From the NCBI RefSeq assembly GCF_024679095.1, contig NC_066534.1, forward strand, positions 19,205,367 to 19,269,366: DNA of 64,000 nt, read 5' to 3'. Within the stretch, counting starts at the first letter, position 1, and the number at the start of each line of letters is the position of its first letter. A model generated the notes under the pieces. It searched no databases. It was not told the DNA's origin and saw nothing but the letters and a program-made list of their open reading frames with translations. The DNA is from Eriocheir sinensis. Its lineage: Eukaryota; Arthropoda; Malacostraca; Decapoda; Varunidae. The translations under genes and the position numbers were made by a program. Positions 1-9,480 of this stretch are shown here, in pieces.

Positions 1-999
1 TTAGGTGAAATAAACTTAAGGGACACTAGAATGAGTTTTTTTAACACTAAACGCTCGGAGTCTTCCAACGGAGACACTTTGAGGTATTATGGACTTAAGT
101 AACAAAGTATTGATGGAGTTTTCATTACAAGATCACTTTTCAAACAATAAATCTTTACCATATAATTTTTAGGACTTCTAAAAGTACATTTACAGTAGAT
201 CTTGCTGCACAATATTTATGACTTATCTAAGAATAACTTAGTTTGCATTATAGGTTCAGTTCACTATCTTAATTTCTAAAGACTGATTATATTTTATAAA
301 AGTGTGTAATTAACAGATGAACAAGCAGTATACGTTATTAACCAGGCCAGCTGCCCACAGTACATGACTAGGGGTGACAAACCTATCCCTGTACAACAAA
401 TTATTTAGAACACTGTTGGGAGGACAATGAAGGGGGATTGGAAACTAACTTGAGAAGTGGAGTACACACGCACGACAATCATTGCAAACCCTGACCACAG
501 AAAAGAAAACAAAATCAGGGAGTGAAGAGGAAAGGGATGGGGAGCTCATGGTAACCTTGAGGACACATGACAGTCAGTGCAAACCGTGATCACAGAAAGG
601 AACTCAGAGAGAAGAGGAATGGGATGGAGATCTTGTGGTAACCTTAGTAATATGAATAGCAACCTGCCACTCTCCCTGACAACAAAGTAAAATCAGTTTA
701 TCTTGCCAGTCCTAACACATAGTTCACAAACTTGGCAGCTTACAAAAGATCTAAAGAGAAAGCCTAAAAAGCACACTGAGAAATGAAGAGAAAAAATGCT
801 GGCTATAAAATTTAGAATCAACAAGAGATCAATATGGATTAAAGAACAAAGTATGAAGAAATCATTGTCTCTTAAGAATAAGAAATGGACTTCTGGAAGT
901 CATGTGTACAACATGTGACAGCTGGACAATCTAAGTACATAATTGGACAATCTAAGTACATAATAGGAATTAACACCTTGACTGGGTTTCCTACGAGAA
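1..999. other. AT-rich non-coding DNA with a ~95-bp duplication
   Basis: No gene seen. Around 470-646 there are two imperfect copies of a unit containing CAGTCAGTGCAAACC, ACAGAAAGGA, GAGGAAAGGGATGG and TGGTAACCTT. A 19-base unit (GGACAATCTAAGTACATAA) is doubled near 925-965. Confidence 0.6.
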
Positions 1000-1256
1000 G
1001 ACATCAAGCTATAGGAATGGAACAAAAAGTAGCAGCTTAATTTAATGAAGAAAAATGTAATGTAAAGTCATGTACCTTGGGAGGGGAAATCCAGCACGCC
1101 AATACCACATGGGAAACTCTACACTATCCACCACAGAGTCAGAGAAAGACTTGGGACTATATGTTACCAAGTCTACAAGTGAAGGCCAAACCCATGCCAA
1201 TCACAACGGACGGGTTAAGAATGACATCCCAAACAGATGCTGTGCTAGTTCATAAA
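1000..1256 (+). mobile_element. Non-LTR (CR1/L2-like) reverse transcriptase fragment
   Basis: Translation across frames gives EWNKK-QLNFNEEKC, then VMYLGRGNPARQYHMGN, then ESEKDLGLYV. This is the stretch after the RT catalytic core that in CR1/L2-like LINEs reads roughly FN..KC.VMHLG.NNP...Y.M and EKDLGV. A 5-base insertion near 1057-1063 (TGTAATGTAAAG) breaks the frame, and other stops occur. It is a dead, 5'- and 3'-truncated copy. Seen directly by motif; family assignment from memory. Confidence 0.72.
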
Positions 1257-1726
1257 CAGTAACTTGCAACTAAACTGGAGCTGTTGCTGTTGCTAGTAAA
1301 GGCCTCTCATGGGACGGAAGCTGCTGGAGTGGCTCTGGAAGGCACACGGCTGATGGAGGGAGGCCGTGGCTGGTCTGCTTGGCTCCTCCAGGCACTCTCC
1401 CTTCAACATCTCACCATTCTTCCCTTGCCATGTGAAAAAGGGAATGTGAGAGTATGCACTTGATGGTAATTATATTGCTCAACACAACACTAAAACAAAC
1501 ACAATAATCTTTCTTTTTTAACTTACAAAACCATTAGAGTAGAAAGTAAGTTTTTATACAATAGCTCCCTCATAGTTTTGGGATACTGTACCATTATGCA
1601 GCATCATTTCTCATACATTTTTGTCTCGCGCGCGCGTAGGCCTACCTGTTGACTGTTCATTCATGACCTCACTACCACTCACTCACTCGTTTCGTAACCG
1701 GGAGAAAGAAAATCCATGCGGGAGGA
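1257..1726. other. Non-coding stretch, no gene seen
   Basis: Mixed composition with a short CGCGCG run near 1627-1636. No convincing exon or RNA gene. Confidence 0.5.
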
Positions 1727-2311
1727 GTCTAGATATCGTTGGTGGTGTTATTTCACGTTCTCGTCCTCTATATTAAATACCTTCCTCCTACTTATATAAA
1801 TACAGTCTTTTCTTAAGTAATAGGGTAAGGAAGGGTACTAACGGTGCTGGGTGGTGTGCAAGGAGTCTAGGGATCGTTGGAGGTGCGTTCATTCACATTC
1901 TCGTCCTCTGCATACTAAACACCTTTCTCCTACTTACAAGCGTACAGTCACCTCTTAAGTACCGCGCTAAGGAAGGGTAGTCACAGGCTGGGTGGTGTGC
2001 AAGGGGTCTAGATATCGTTGGGGGGGTTGTTATTTCACGTTCTCGTCCTCTCCACACTAAATACCTTTCTCCTACTTACAAGCGTACAGTCACCTCTTAA
2101 GTAACGCGGTAAGGAAGGGTAGTCACAGGTTGGGTGGTGTGCAAGGCGTCTAGATATCGTTGGTGGTGTTATTTCACGTTCTCGTCCTCTCCACTATAAA
2201 TACATTCCTCCTACTTATAAGCGTACAGTCCTTTCTTAAGTAGTGGGGTAAGGAAGGGTACTCACGGTGCTTGCTGGTGCGGGAGGAGTCTAGATCCTTG
2301 GTGGTGCTGAA
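1727..2311 (+). repeat. Tandem array, ~138-142 bp unit, four copies plus a fragment
   Basis: Units begin with GTCTAGATATCGTTGG or close variants at 1727, 1865, 2006, 2148 and 2288. Each contains CACGTTCTCGTCCTCT, CTCCTACTTA and GGTAAGGAAGGGTA in the same order. The last unit diverges after about 25 bases. Confidence 0.9.
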
Positions 2312-3009
2312 TCAGTCGTCACGGCTTGGTGTGTGGCGGCAATGATCTGTTCTTTACCGCGGCCACTTGGATCGTCCACAAGGAATCTCTAATCTGCTTG
2401 GCCTCAGCTCAACCCGGACTCAGCCTGTCGTCTGGGAGGGGGTCACGAGTTACACAGCAGCCGGCACACGAATGGGGAGACTAGAACCTTGAACACGGAG
2501 GTCACATTCGTCGAGGGGCTCCGAGGCTTCACTGAGCTAGAGGGACCAACTTCTGCGCCGGTTTCCTCAGTGAGACTTCGAGGCTTTAGTTGGTATGATT
2601 TGCAAACTAAAAATATTAATGCATCTTATGAATATATATGGATATTCCTATGTTTGTAGCAGCGATGTTTACAAATTTCTACCATCAATATACCTTTAGT
2701 CATTATCTCCGTGTTTTATTTCAATTGTATAATCGTATATCAAAAAGTTATCGAGGAATTGAATGAGTAAGTAAACGACTGAACCACTAACCTCTGCAAC
2801 TCTCACATACGCATTGAACTCCTACCTTCCTCAGCAACACGTATATATCTAACTAATAAAAAGGTCGATAGATCACGCACACTTTTTTTTCTATCAACTC
2901 TACACCTTACGACATCCTGGGCCTTAATTATTACTTCAAACCTCTTAACTTACCCTTCAATACCCCTGAACTACCGAATGGATAACTAATGAACAGGCGG
3001 TACTGAGGT
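2312..3009. other. Non-coding stretch, no gene seen
   Basis: Unique-looking sequence without a supported exon. The AT content rises after about 2590. Confidence 0.5.
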
Positions 3010-3168
3010 CTATAATCTTCAACGTGTCGGGCGCCCATTACGACTATTTCCCCAGGCCACAGAGAAGACTTGCTGGGTTTCCATGGGTGATCCTCTCGTT
3101 TAAGATGATGAAGTTGTGCAAAACTATCACTAGGATCACAAAACAGTCCATGAAAATCTTAAACTTTT
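3010..3168 (+). mobile_element. Inverted-repeat (MITE-like) element, 5' part
   Basis: Contains CCCATTACGACTATTTCC, GGCCACAGAGAAGACTT, TTTCCATGGGTG and AAAACTATCACTAGGATCAC, matching the copies at 6192, 7331 and 53818 (reverse). The left end TATAATCTTCAACGTGTCGG is a diverged terminal repeat. The copy stops before the right terminal repeat. Confidence 0.75.
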
Positions 3169-3427
3169 GCCAAATCACTACTAAATCACTGGACTACTAG
3201 CTTACTACTAAATTGATCGCTATATCGCCGGGCTACTAAAGCAATACTAAATCACAAAATCACTGGACACGACCCCTCTACGACCCTTCCACGTAACTCA
3301 ATACACAGAATCAATACTTGTAGGCAATGGATTATAGCTTCACTTTAATCTTCATAGAGCAATATAAACAGTACAACTTGTTTTCAGAATATTTGGTTGT
3401 CCTTATAAATGAGTCGAGATATAGATA
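3169..3427. repeat. Degenerate ACTAAATCACT-type repeats
   Basis: ACTACTAAATCACTGG, TTACTACTAAATTGATCGCT and AATACTAAATCAC recur over 3177-3268, a poor short-period tandem. The rest is AT-rich with no gene. Confidence 0.5.
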
Positions 3428-4705
<1,278 letters not shown>

Positions 4706-4740
4706 ATAAAGTTGCCAGTGCTCCCCGCCGCCTGTTCAGT
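4706..4740 (+). promoter_or_regulatory. Candidate TATA plus initiator pair
   Basis: GATAAAG (4705-4711) lies about 31 bases before the A of TCAGT (4736-4740), which matches the arthropod initiator TCAKT. The spacing is canonical. No downstream promoter element is seen. It would give a 5' UTR of about 340 bases containing a (GT)n run and a transposon fragment, which is awkward. This is a guess from motif spacing only. Confidence 0.2.
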
Positions 4741-4823
4741 GCAGGGAGCGACACGTCAACACCGCCACGTGCACACTGACATAACCTCGACATGTGCGTG
4801 AATGGAGAATGGAGAGGTGAATC

Positions 4824-4825
<2 letters not shown>

Positions 4826-4851
<26 letters not shown>
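4826..4851. repeat. (GT)n microsatellite
   Basis: About 13 GT units upstream of the gene's start codon. Confidence 0.9.
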
Positions 4852-4854
<3 letters not shown>

Positions 4855-4875
4855 TCACCCCTCGGCCCATACTAT

Positions 4876-4993
4876 AGGAGAAGAAGGGTCAAACTACCAG
4901 AAGGGTCATAAAACCACCATTGGAAACGCCCCAAACTCTTACGAAAGCCTTGTCAAATGTGAGCTTGGGCGCCGAAATGTTTAAAAATATGAC
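4876..4993 (+). mobile_element. Inverted-repeat (MITE-like) element, 3' half
   Basis: AGAAGAAGGGTCAAACTACC, AGGGTCATAAAACCACC, CGCCCCAAACTCTTACGAAA and GGGCGCCGAAATG followed by TTTAAAAATATG match the 3' half of the family. It ends in the right terminal repeat, 80 bases before the start codon. Confidence 0.85.
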
Positions 4994-5074
4994 CCAGTTA
5001 CTCTTGAAAGGCCTTGACCGCCCCGTTTCTGCCCCTGATTCTTCTTGTTAGCGAGTTGATTCTTCCTGCCCAGA

Positions 5075-5237
5075 ATGTCTAGACGCTGCCTCAACGAGCG
5101 GGGTCACTGGAGGCTGCTGGCGGTGTGGCTATTGGCGCTGACGGTGGCTCTGGGGATGCAGGCGGCGGGGCTCTCGCAGGCAACAGAGACAGCCTGCGGC
5201 CTAGTCACCTGCGCCGCGCCGGAGCTTCCCTCGCGGC
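5075..5237 (+). CDS. Coding exon 1: signal sequence and linker
   Basis: Codes for residues 1-54 plus the first base of codon 55. After a basic N-terminus (MSRRCLNERGHWR) comes the hydrophobic core LLAVWLLALTVALGM, then AAGLSQA, which could be a signal-peptidase site. Cysteines at residues 41 and 46 may pair. The donor is GGC|GTGAGT at 5238, a strong consensus. The intron that follows (5238-5800, 563 bp) holds a (CTT)n run, a pyrimidine tract and an inverted-repeat element copy. Confidence 0.85.
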
Positions 5238-8200
5238 GTGAGTTGTGGCTTGGTCTTCTTCTTCTTCTTCTTCTTCTTCTGTTGACCTGTATCGCTATGT
5301 ATCGCTTCGTAGGTTCTCCCCCTCATGGTCCTCACTTCTGCTTTTTTTGGCCTTCGTAGCGGCACTCCCTCATGCAGCTCTTCACCGGCTGGGTCTCTTG
5401 TTTTACTCCTTTTCTTTCTTTCCTTTTTTTCTCTTTCCTTCCAAGATTTCTGTATTGTTCCTTTTGCTTTTTGGTCTTGTTTTCCTCTTTTTCTTTCCTT
5501 TTTTTTCTTTTCATTCCAAATTTCTCTAATGTTCTCTTTGCTTCTTCAGTATATACATTTTCAAACAAGTATTCCCCAGTGATGTCTTCTTCTTCTTCTA
5601 TAATATATGGTTGGTGCAGCCTTACACCTATTTACACTTTGTTTTTTAAGGATGTGACAGACTTCAGATGCAACGCAGTCAAGCTACCACCAGGGTCACT
5701 AAACTACACCTGGAAATGCCCCAAAACTCCTACGAAAGCCTTGTCAAGTATATGAGCTTGGGCGCCGAATGGTTTAGTAATACGGCTCTTTACCCCGCAG
5801 CCGAGGTGGAGGTGCTGGTGGAGGGGCCGCTGAACGAGAGGGACGAGCGGCTGATCGAGTGGGTGAGGGCGGGGGCCGGGGGTCACCTGCTGCCGCCCTC
5901 CGCCGCGCCCTACGACATCCCGGACAACAATATCGGCAACTGGAAAGGATCTGACGGCTGGATATTCTACGTCAGCCAAGTGGAAAAGTACTTCGGGAAA
6001 AAGGTATATAACGCAATCCCACACACTTACACTGGATAAGGCGTTCGTACAAGTTGTGTTAGTAGTTTTATGAGCCTAGTGATAGTTTGACGAGACTTCT
6101 GCCCCGTGAACGTGGAAAATACTCATGAGAACCCGACTAACCTACTCTATGGGCCTGGGAAATATTTGTTACGAGTATACAGGAACTGGTGCCATATTCT
6201 TAACCGTGAGCTCCCACTACGACTATTTCTCAAAGCCACAGAGAAGAGTGACCGGGTTTATATAGGTGTTTTTCCCGTTCAAAATGTAGAAGCCGTGTAA
6301 AACTGTCACCAGCATCACAAAGCAGTTCATGGAAATCCTAACAACTTCACTGCGAGGCTTTACAAATTGGAGCACAGAGGCGCCGATACGTCTGAGAGCA
6401 CAGGTCCTGGACAGCCGATTTCACGTGGTGCGCGGCGTCTCCCCAACAGGAGGGCGGGTTCTTCGTGGAGGCGGGGGGGCTGGACGGGTACATGCTGTCC
6501 ACCACGCTACGCCTCGAGCAGCAGCAGCGGTGGGAGGGCCTCTTGGTGGAGCCCCGGCCAGACATGTTCGAGCAGCTGCTCACGAGGCACCGGAAGGCTC
6601 ACGCGGGTAGATTCTGCCTCTCGGAGAAGTCCTATCCACACAAGGTATATGTTTGTCTGTGTCTGTCTGCCTGCTTGTCTGTATGCCTGTCTGCTTGTCT
6701 GTTTGTCTGTCTGTCTCTAATGACGACCCTGATAACTGATGAACACTATTATCCAATTTTCAAACACAAGAGAAGTCGCTGCTACTCACCTTTGAAGTCT
6801 TCTTGTGACCATCATACGTGGGTTTACCTGGAAAGAAACACTCCAGTCATTAATAAGAAGGGTTTAACTTTATGCATGTCAAATTTAATCACTCTGGCAT
6901 CACTCCTTAGTCAGCCTATACGAACTTCTCAGAGCACCCTCGTATCTTCGCCCCACAGACAAGTATACCTTCAGCTCTACCTTTTACGGACGAACTTTTC
7001 AGCCCAACCTCGTATCTTCGCCCCACAGACAAGTATGCCCCCAACTTTTCCTTTTGCAGACGAACTTTTCAGCCCACTCTCGTATATTCGCCCCACAGAC
7101 AAGTATGCCCCCAACTTTACCTTTTGCAGACGAACTTTTCAGGCCACTCTCGTATATTCGCCCCACAGACAAGTATGCTCCCAACTTTACCTTTTACAGA
7201 CAAGCTTCTGGATGAGCCCCGACTACTCCAGGGGCGACGTGGTGTACAGCGCGCTTGGCAGTCAGCTCTTCGAGAAAGTCAAGGTGAGCTGCACATTTAA
7301 TCGTCTGTTTAACATTATCTAAACATTTAGGCTGGTATTGTCAGATGCTCCCACCCCTCACACCAACTATTTCCAAAGGCCAAAAAGGAGGTTAATCGAG
7401 TTCTAATGAGTGTTCTTTTAAGTTCACGGTACAGAAGAAGGCTCAGACTACCACCAGGGTCATAAAAGTACCCCCTAAACTCCCACGAAAGACTAGTAAA
7501 TTACGTGTTCTTGGGCGCAGAAATGTTTAAAAATATGGCCCTTATACACGAAGCCCACTGATAATACTGCACAACGAAAGATGAAAACATTGATATACGT
7601 ACTGTTCCAATGCTTGCGTGGTCATGTAATATGCTGTTTGGTTGTGTTTGTAGCAACGCAGCTCGTCTCTTTGACATGATGGAAGCACTTTTACACGGAG
7701 CGTTCTTATGGCAATGAGTGAATGAACCAATAGTGATGAAAACAGATATATGAAGTGTTTTAATACTGGACCAGCCACGCTAGACATTCCTGAGTGCTGG
7801 AGGGTGGGACTGATTTGTTTAGCGAATCTCGAACTGCCGATGATAAGTGTCTCAGTTGCTTCCTCTTTCTTTTTATGGAGTAGAGTGGTACGATCTCTTA
7901 TTATGATTTCTATATCCTTTTTTACGACTTTGTAAATATGTTGACTTAACTCCGTGGAACTCTTACGCCTCATTGAATTGTGTGTTTAGATCCGTTTTCC
8001 AAGGCGTGGTTAATTGGTTTTGTTGATTTTTTTATATCCTTTTTTACGAGTTTGTAATATGGCGACTTAACTCCGTGAAACTCCAACGCTTCAAACTAAT
8101 TCCAACCCAAAAAGGAAGTTAAAAAGCCATACTAGCCACATGACTGTCAATAATTACTAATATGACCTTTGAAGAATCCAGCGATAGTGTTCTTATGTTC

Positions 8201-8470
8201 TTATTTCCCGTGCCTTAGCCAGAGCAGAGGGAGCGCGGCAGCGTGGTGAGCGCCCTGTGCCTCCCGCTGGCCACGCTGCTGCGGAGCCTCGGCAGGACCC
8301 ACGTGGACCTCTGGGTGCTGGACGTGGAGGGCGTCGAGTGGGGCGTCCTGGACCTCTTCCCCTTCCACGAGATCACCGTTGACGTGAGTACAGACAGACC
8401 GACCAACCGACCGATACAGGCAGACAGACAGACAGACAGACGGAGAGACGGACGGACGGACAGATAGACA

Positions 8471-8517
<47 letters not shown>

Positions 8518-8848
8518 ACATGCACGCACCACCACCACCGCCAACAACAACAACAACAACCAACTCAACCAATACAACCAAAATAACAACCCGACGCAGC
8601 TCCTCTCTGGCCTTAAAAAATAGCCATAACAAGAACCCGAACCGTTTGACATTACCAATCTGATACTCACCGCCTCTTCCTCCCTTCAGATGCTGGCGGT
8701 GGAGCGCAAGAAGAAGGGGGCGGAGGATCGGCGGGGGTTCATCAGCATGGTACAGTCTAAGGGCTTCACGCTGGCGGCGAGCATCGTGGAGGACTTTGTT
8801 TTCATTAGGAACAACTCAGAACTCGCGCGCCTGGCCAAGGAGCGCTAG
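5075..8848 (+). CDS. FkbM-family methyltransferase-like (Star-like) protein, six coding exons
   Basis: Join 5075-5237, 5801-6003, 6450-6644, 7200-7283, 8219-8383, 8690-8848: 969 bp, 322 residues plus TAG. Seen: a hydrophobic stretch at residues 14-32 (signal peptide or signal anchor), a cysteine-containing linker to about residue 55, then the catalytic-type domain. Family motifs are GGFFVEAGGLDG (124-135, glycine-rich SAM loop), LSTTLRLE (138-145), GLLVEPRP (152-159, acidic residue ending a strand) and LDVEGVE (249-255). Known: FkbM-type domains are SAM-dependent methyltransferases; arthropod Star-like proteins share this fold and enter the secretory pathway. Inferred: a Golgi/ER-lumenal or secreted protein; substrate unknown. 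The family usually has Ala where G132 stands. An in-frame TGA at 5057-5059 and A at -3 support the start. Intron 1 is phase 1, the others phase 0, all GT-AG. No neighbouring gene is visible. Catalytic activity is not shown; a non-catalytic Star-like role is possible. Confidence 0.88.
5238..5671. other. Intron 1, repeat-rich portion
   Basis: Starts with the donor GTGAGT, then (CTT)n at 5251-5280 and a T/C-rich stretch at 5400-5545. No exon is seen here; the rest of intron 1 is the element copy listed next. Confidence 0.75.
5650..5800 (+). mobile_element. Inverted-repeat element copy reaching the exon 2 acceptor
   Basis: AAGCTACCACCAGGGTCACT, TGGAAATGCCCCAAAACTCC, TACGAAAGCCTTGTCAA and GAGCTTGGGCGCCGAA match the family 3' half. 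The right terminal part (TGGTTTAGTAATACGG) is diverged. The next bases, CTCTTTACCCCGCAG, align with family sequence after the terminal repeat in the 7331 and 27236 copies (CCCTTATACACGAAG, CCTAATATGCGCAG). Confidence 0.8.
5801..6003 (+). CDS. Coding exon 2
   Basis: Completes codon 55 and codes for residues 56-122, ending FYVSQVEKYFGKK. This is the N-terminal lead-in to the SAM-binding fold; the WIFYVSQVEKYF stretch resembles the segment that precedes the GFFVEAGA-type motif in Star-like proteins. The acceptor is CCCGCAG|CC and the donor AAG|GTATAT at 6004. The acceptor lies inside, or within a few bases of, a copy of the inverted-repeat element. Confidence 0.85.
6034..6165 (-). mobile_element. 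Inverted-repeat element, reverse copy in intron 2
   Basis: GGATAAGGCGTTCGTAC, GTAGTTTTATGAGCCTAG, TGATAGTTTGACGAG, AATACTCATGAGAACC and GGGCCTGGGAAATATTTG are diverged reverse complements of the family sequence. It lies head-to-head with the forward copy beginning at 6192. Confidence 0.65.
6192..6405 (+). mobile_element. Inverted-repeat element, full-length copy in intron 2
   Basis: Left terminal repeat CCATATTCTTAACCGTGAG, then GCTCCCACTACGACTATTTC, AAAGCCACAGAGAAGAG, TGTAAAACTGTCACCAGC, CATGGAAATCCTAACAACTT and a diverged right end near GGCGCCGATACGTCTGAG. It carries no coding capacity. Confidence 0.8.
6450..6644 (+). CDS. Coding exon 3: SAM-binding core
   Basis: Codes for residues 123-187 in phase 0, from EGGFFVEAGGLDG to CLSEKSYPHK. 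It contains the most diagnostic family motifs: the glycine loop, the LSTTLRLEQ helix, RWEGLLVEPRPDMF, and the HRKA...CLS segment. The acceptor is CCCCAACAG|GAG and the donor AAG|GTATAT at 6645. A read-through extension into intron 3 stays open (see the intron 3 entry). Confidence 0.92.
6645..7199 (+). other. Intron 3: 555 bp, no in-frame stop
   Basis: Donor GTATAT, acceptor TTTTACAG. The first part is a (TGTC)n-like run (6650-6718). The length is a multiple of three and the frame of exons 3 and 4 stays open through all 185 codons. Family comparison (exon 3 ends in CLS..YP, exon 4 starts with SFW) argues that it is spliced out. Confidence 0.75.
6918..7212 (+). repeat. 70-bp tandem repeat carrying acceptor-like sites
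   Basis: Four units with CGTATCTTCGCCCCACAG (or CGTATATTCG...) starting at 6941, 7011, 7081 and 7151, exactly 70 bases apart, with a partial unit before. Each includes CCCCACAGACAAG, and the middle ones also CCTTTTGCAGACGAAC. The last unit merges into the real exon 4 acceptor CCTTTTACAGACAAGC. Confidence 0.93.
7200..7283 (+). CDS. Coding exon 4
   Basis: Codes for residues 188-215 (TSFWMSPDYSRG to LFEKVK), phase 0 at both ends, 84 bp. Acceptor CTTTTACAG|ACAAG, donor AAG|GTGAGC at 7284. The acceptor and the first exonic bases are echoed several times in the 70-bp repeat just upstream. The short length and position between two core segments fit a variable loop of the fold. Confidence 0.85.
7331..7537 (+). 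mobile_element. Inverted-repeat element, near full-length copy in intron 4
   Basis: GATGCTCCCACCCCTCAC, CCAACTATTTCCAAAGGCC, GAAGAAGGCTCAGACTACC, ACCAGGGTCATAAAA, CTCCCACGAAAGACTAG and GGGCGCAGAAATG plus TTTAAAAATATGG. It joins the 5' pattern seen at 3010/6192 with the 3' pattern seen at 4876/27236 in one copy, which shows that they are one family. Confidence 0.82.
7538..8218. other. Rest of intron 4, with a ~122-bp duplication
   Basis: TATATCCTTTTTTACGACTT...GTTGACTTAACTCCGTGGAA (about 7910-7960) recurs diverged at 8033-8080. Near 8090-8115 a short piece resembles the inverted-repeat element. No exon is seen. Confidence 0.6.
8219..8383 (+). CDS. Coding exon 5: DVEG motif
   Basis: Codes for residues 216-270, with CLPLATLLRSLGRTHVDL leading into WVLDVEGVEWGVLDLFPF. 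The LDVEGVE motif is a hallmark of FkbM-type methyltransferases, closing the strand after the SAM site. The acceptor TTAG at 8215-8218 follows a pyrimidine-rich stretch and gives PEQRERGS. A second in-frame CAG at 8225-8227 would start the exon at 8228, shortening the protein by three residues. Donor GAC|GTGAGT at 8384. The intron after it (8384-8689, 306 bp) holds (GACA)n, (AC)n and (ACA)n repeats. Confidence 0.88.
8395..8583. repeat. Intron 5 microsatellites: (GACA/GACG)n, (AC)n, (ACA)n
   Basis: GACA/GACG units at 8395-8475, (AC)n at 8477-8515, then ACC and ACA triplets at 8526-8565. Confidence 0.9.
8690..8848 (+). CDS. Coding exon 6: C-terminus and stop
   Basis: Codes for residues 271-322, MLAVERKKKGAED to LARLAKER, then TAG at 8846-8848. 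The pattern of AVE, then KGF, then EDFVFIR is the usual end of this fold. The acceptor CCCTTCAG|ATG follows a good pyrimidine tract. The stop codon overlaps the first bases of LINE-like sequence. Confidence 0.87.
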   Translation: MLAVERKKKGAEDRRGFISMVQSKGFTLAASIVEDFVFIRNNSELARLAKER

Positions 8849-9040
8849 AATATGCAGCTGGAGTTTGCGGTCCACAGCTAAAGAGGAAAGAGAACAGATT
8901 GACAAGATGCAGAGGGCAGCTACAAGGCGTTTAAGCTATACAGAAAGGCTAGAAAATAAACTGGATTTGCCAACACAGGAAGCAAGGAAAATAAGAGGTG
9001 TCATGAGTGTTATACGAATGTGTGAGTGGGAAATATAACA
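8846..9040 (+). mobile_element. Non-LTR (CR1/L2-like) LINE fragment, C-terminal part of RT ORF
   Basis: Reading CTA GAA TAT onward gives LEYAAGVCGPQL, then after a frameshift KEEREQIDKMQRAATRR, LSYTERL, LDLPTQEARKIRG and IRMCEW. This matches the well-known LEYA..VW.P......I..VQRAATR....L.Y..RL..L.LPTL..RR.RG stretch of CR1/Jockey-type elements. It is truncated and frameshifted. The first codon overlaps the TAG of the Star-like gene. Confidence 0.85.
8955..8960 (+). terminator. First possible poly(A) signal
   Basis: AATAAA about 107 bases past the stop codon, lying inside LINE-derived sequence. A second AATAAA is at 9308-9313. Which one is used cannot be told from sequence. Confidence 0.35.
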
Positions 9041-9270
9041 TCAGGTCCGCTAAGTCAACTTCAGCGCTTAAACAGACATATAGAAAGTCGCGAGTGTCAA
9101 AAGTATGTGAAAAAAAAGTGTTAAGGATGTAAGATTGTTAAAAGATAATGTGTGAGTGGCAGAAAAGAACAATAACGGGTCCCCTAAATCAAGTGCAGTG
9201 CCTAACCAGACGTATAAAAAGCCGAGAGAGACAGAGGTATATGCAAACAAAAAGGTGTTGTGGATGTATC
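9018..9270 (+). repeat. Diverged tandem duplication (~125 bp x 2) in LINE debris
   Basis: ATGTGTGAGTGG, AGGTCCGCTAAGTCAACTTC, TTAAACAGACATATAGAAAG and AAGTGTTAAGGATGTA are echoed at 9149-9268 by ATGTGTGAGTGG, GGGTCCCCTAAATCAAGTGC, CTAACCAGACGTATAAAAAG and GGTGTTGTGGATGTA. Confidence 0.7.
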
Positions 9271-9307
9271 GCATAAAGTGACTATATACTATTTTTTCAA
9301 TCCTAAA

Positions 9308-9313
9308 AATAAA
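9308..9313 (+). terminator. Second possible poly(A) signal
   Basis: AATAAA 460 bases past the stop codon, followed within about 20 bases by AGGTTAAAC and AT-rich sequence. It would put the LINE-derived repeats in the 3' UTR. Confidence 0.3.
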
Positions 9314-9441
9314 GTCAGGTTAAACTACATATAGACGTTTACTTATTCACCGCCATTAAAAGAGTAGAAAGATGCTTGATTTTCTTTTTCATAACGCTTG
9401 ACCCACAGCAGTGATTGTAGAATTCCGGGATGGAGCTACAG

Positions 9442-9480
<39 letters not shown>

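Noticed and set aside
5668..6039. An alternative start upstream of exon 2 giving a shorter protein
   Set aside because: The open frame runs through transposon-like sequence; exon 1 with its signal sequence, upstream stop and strong donor explains the start better.
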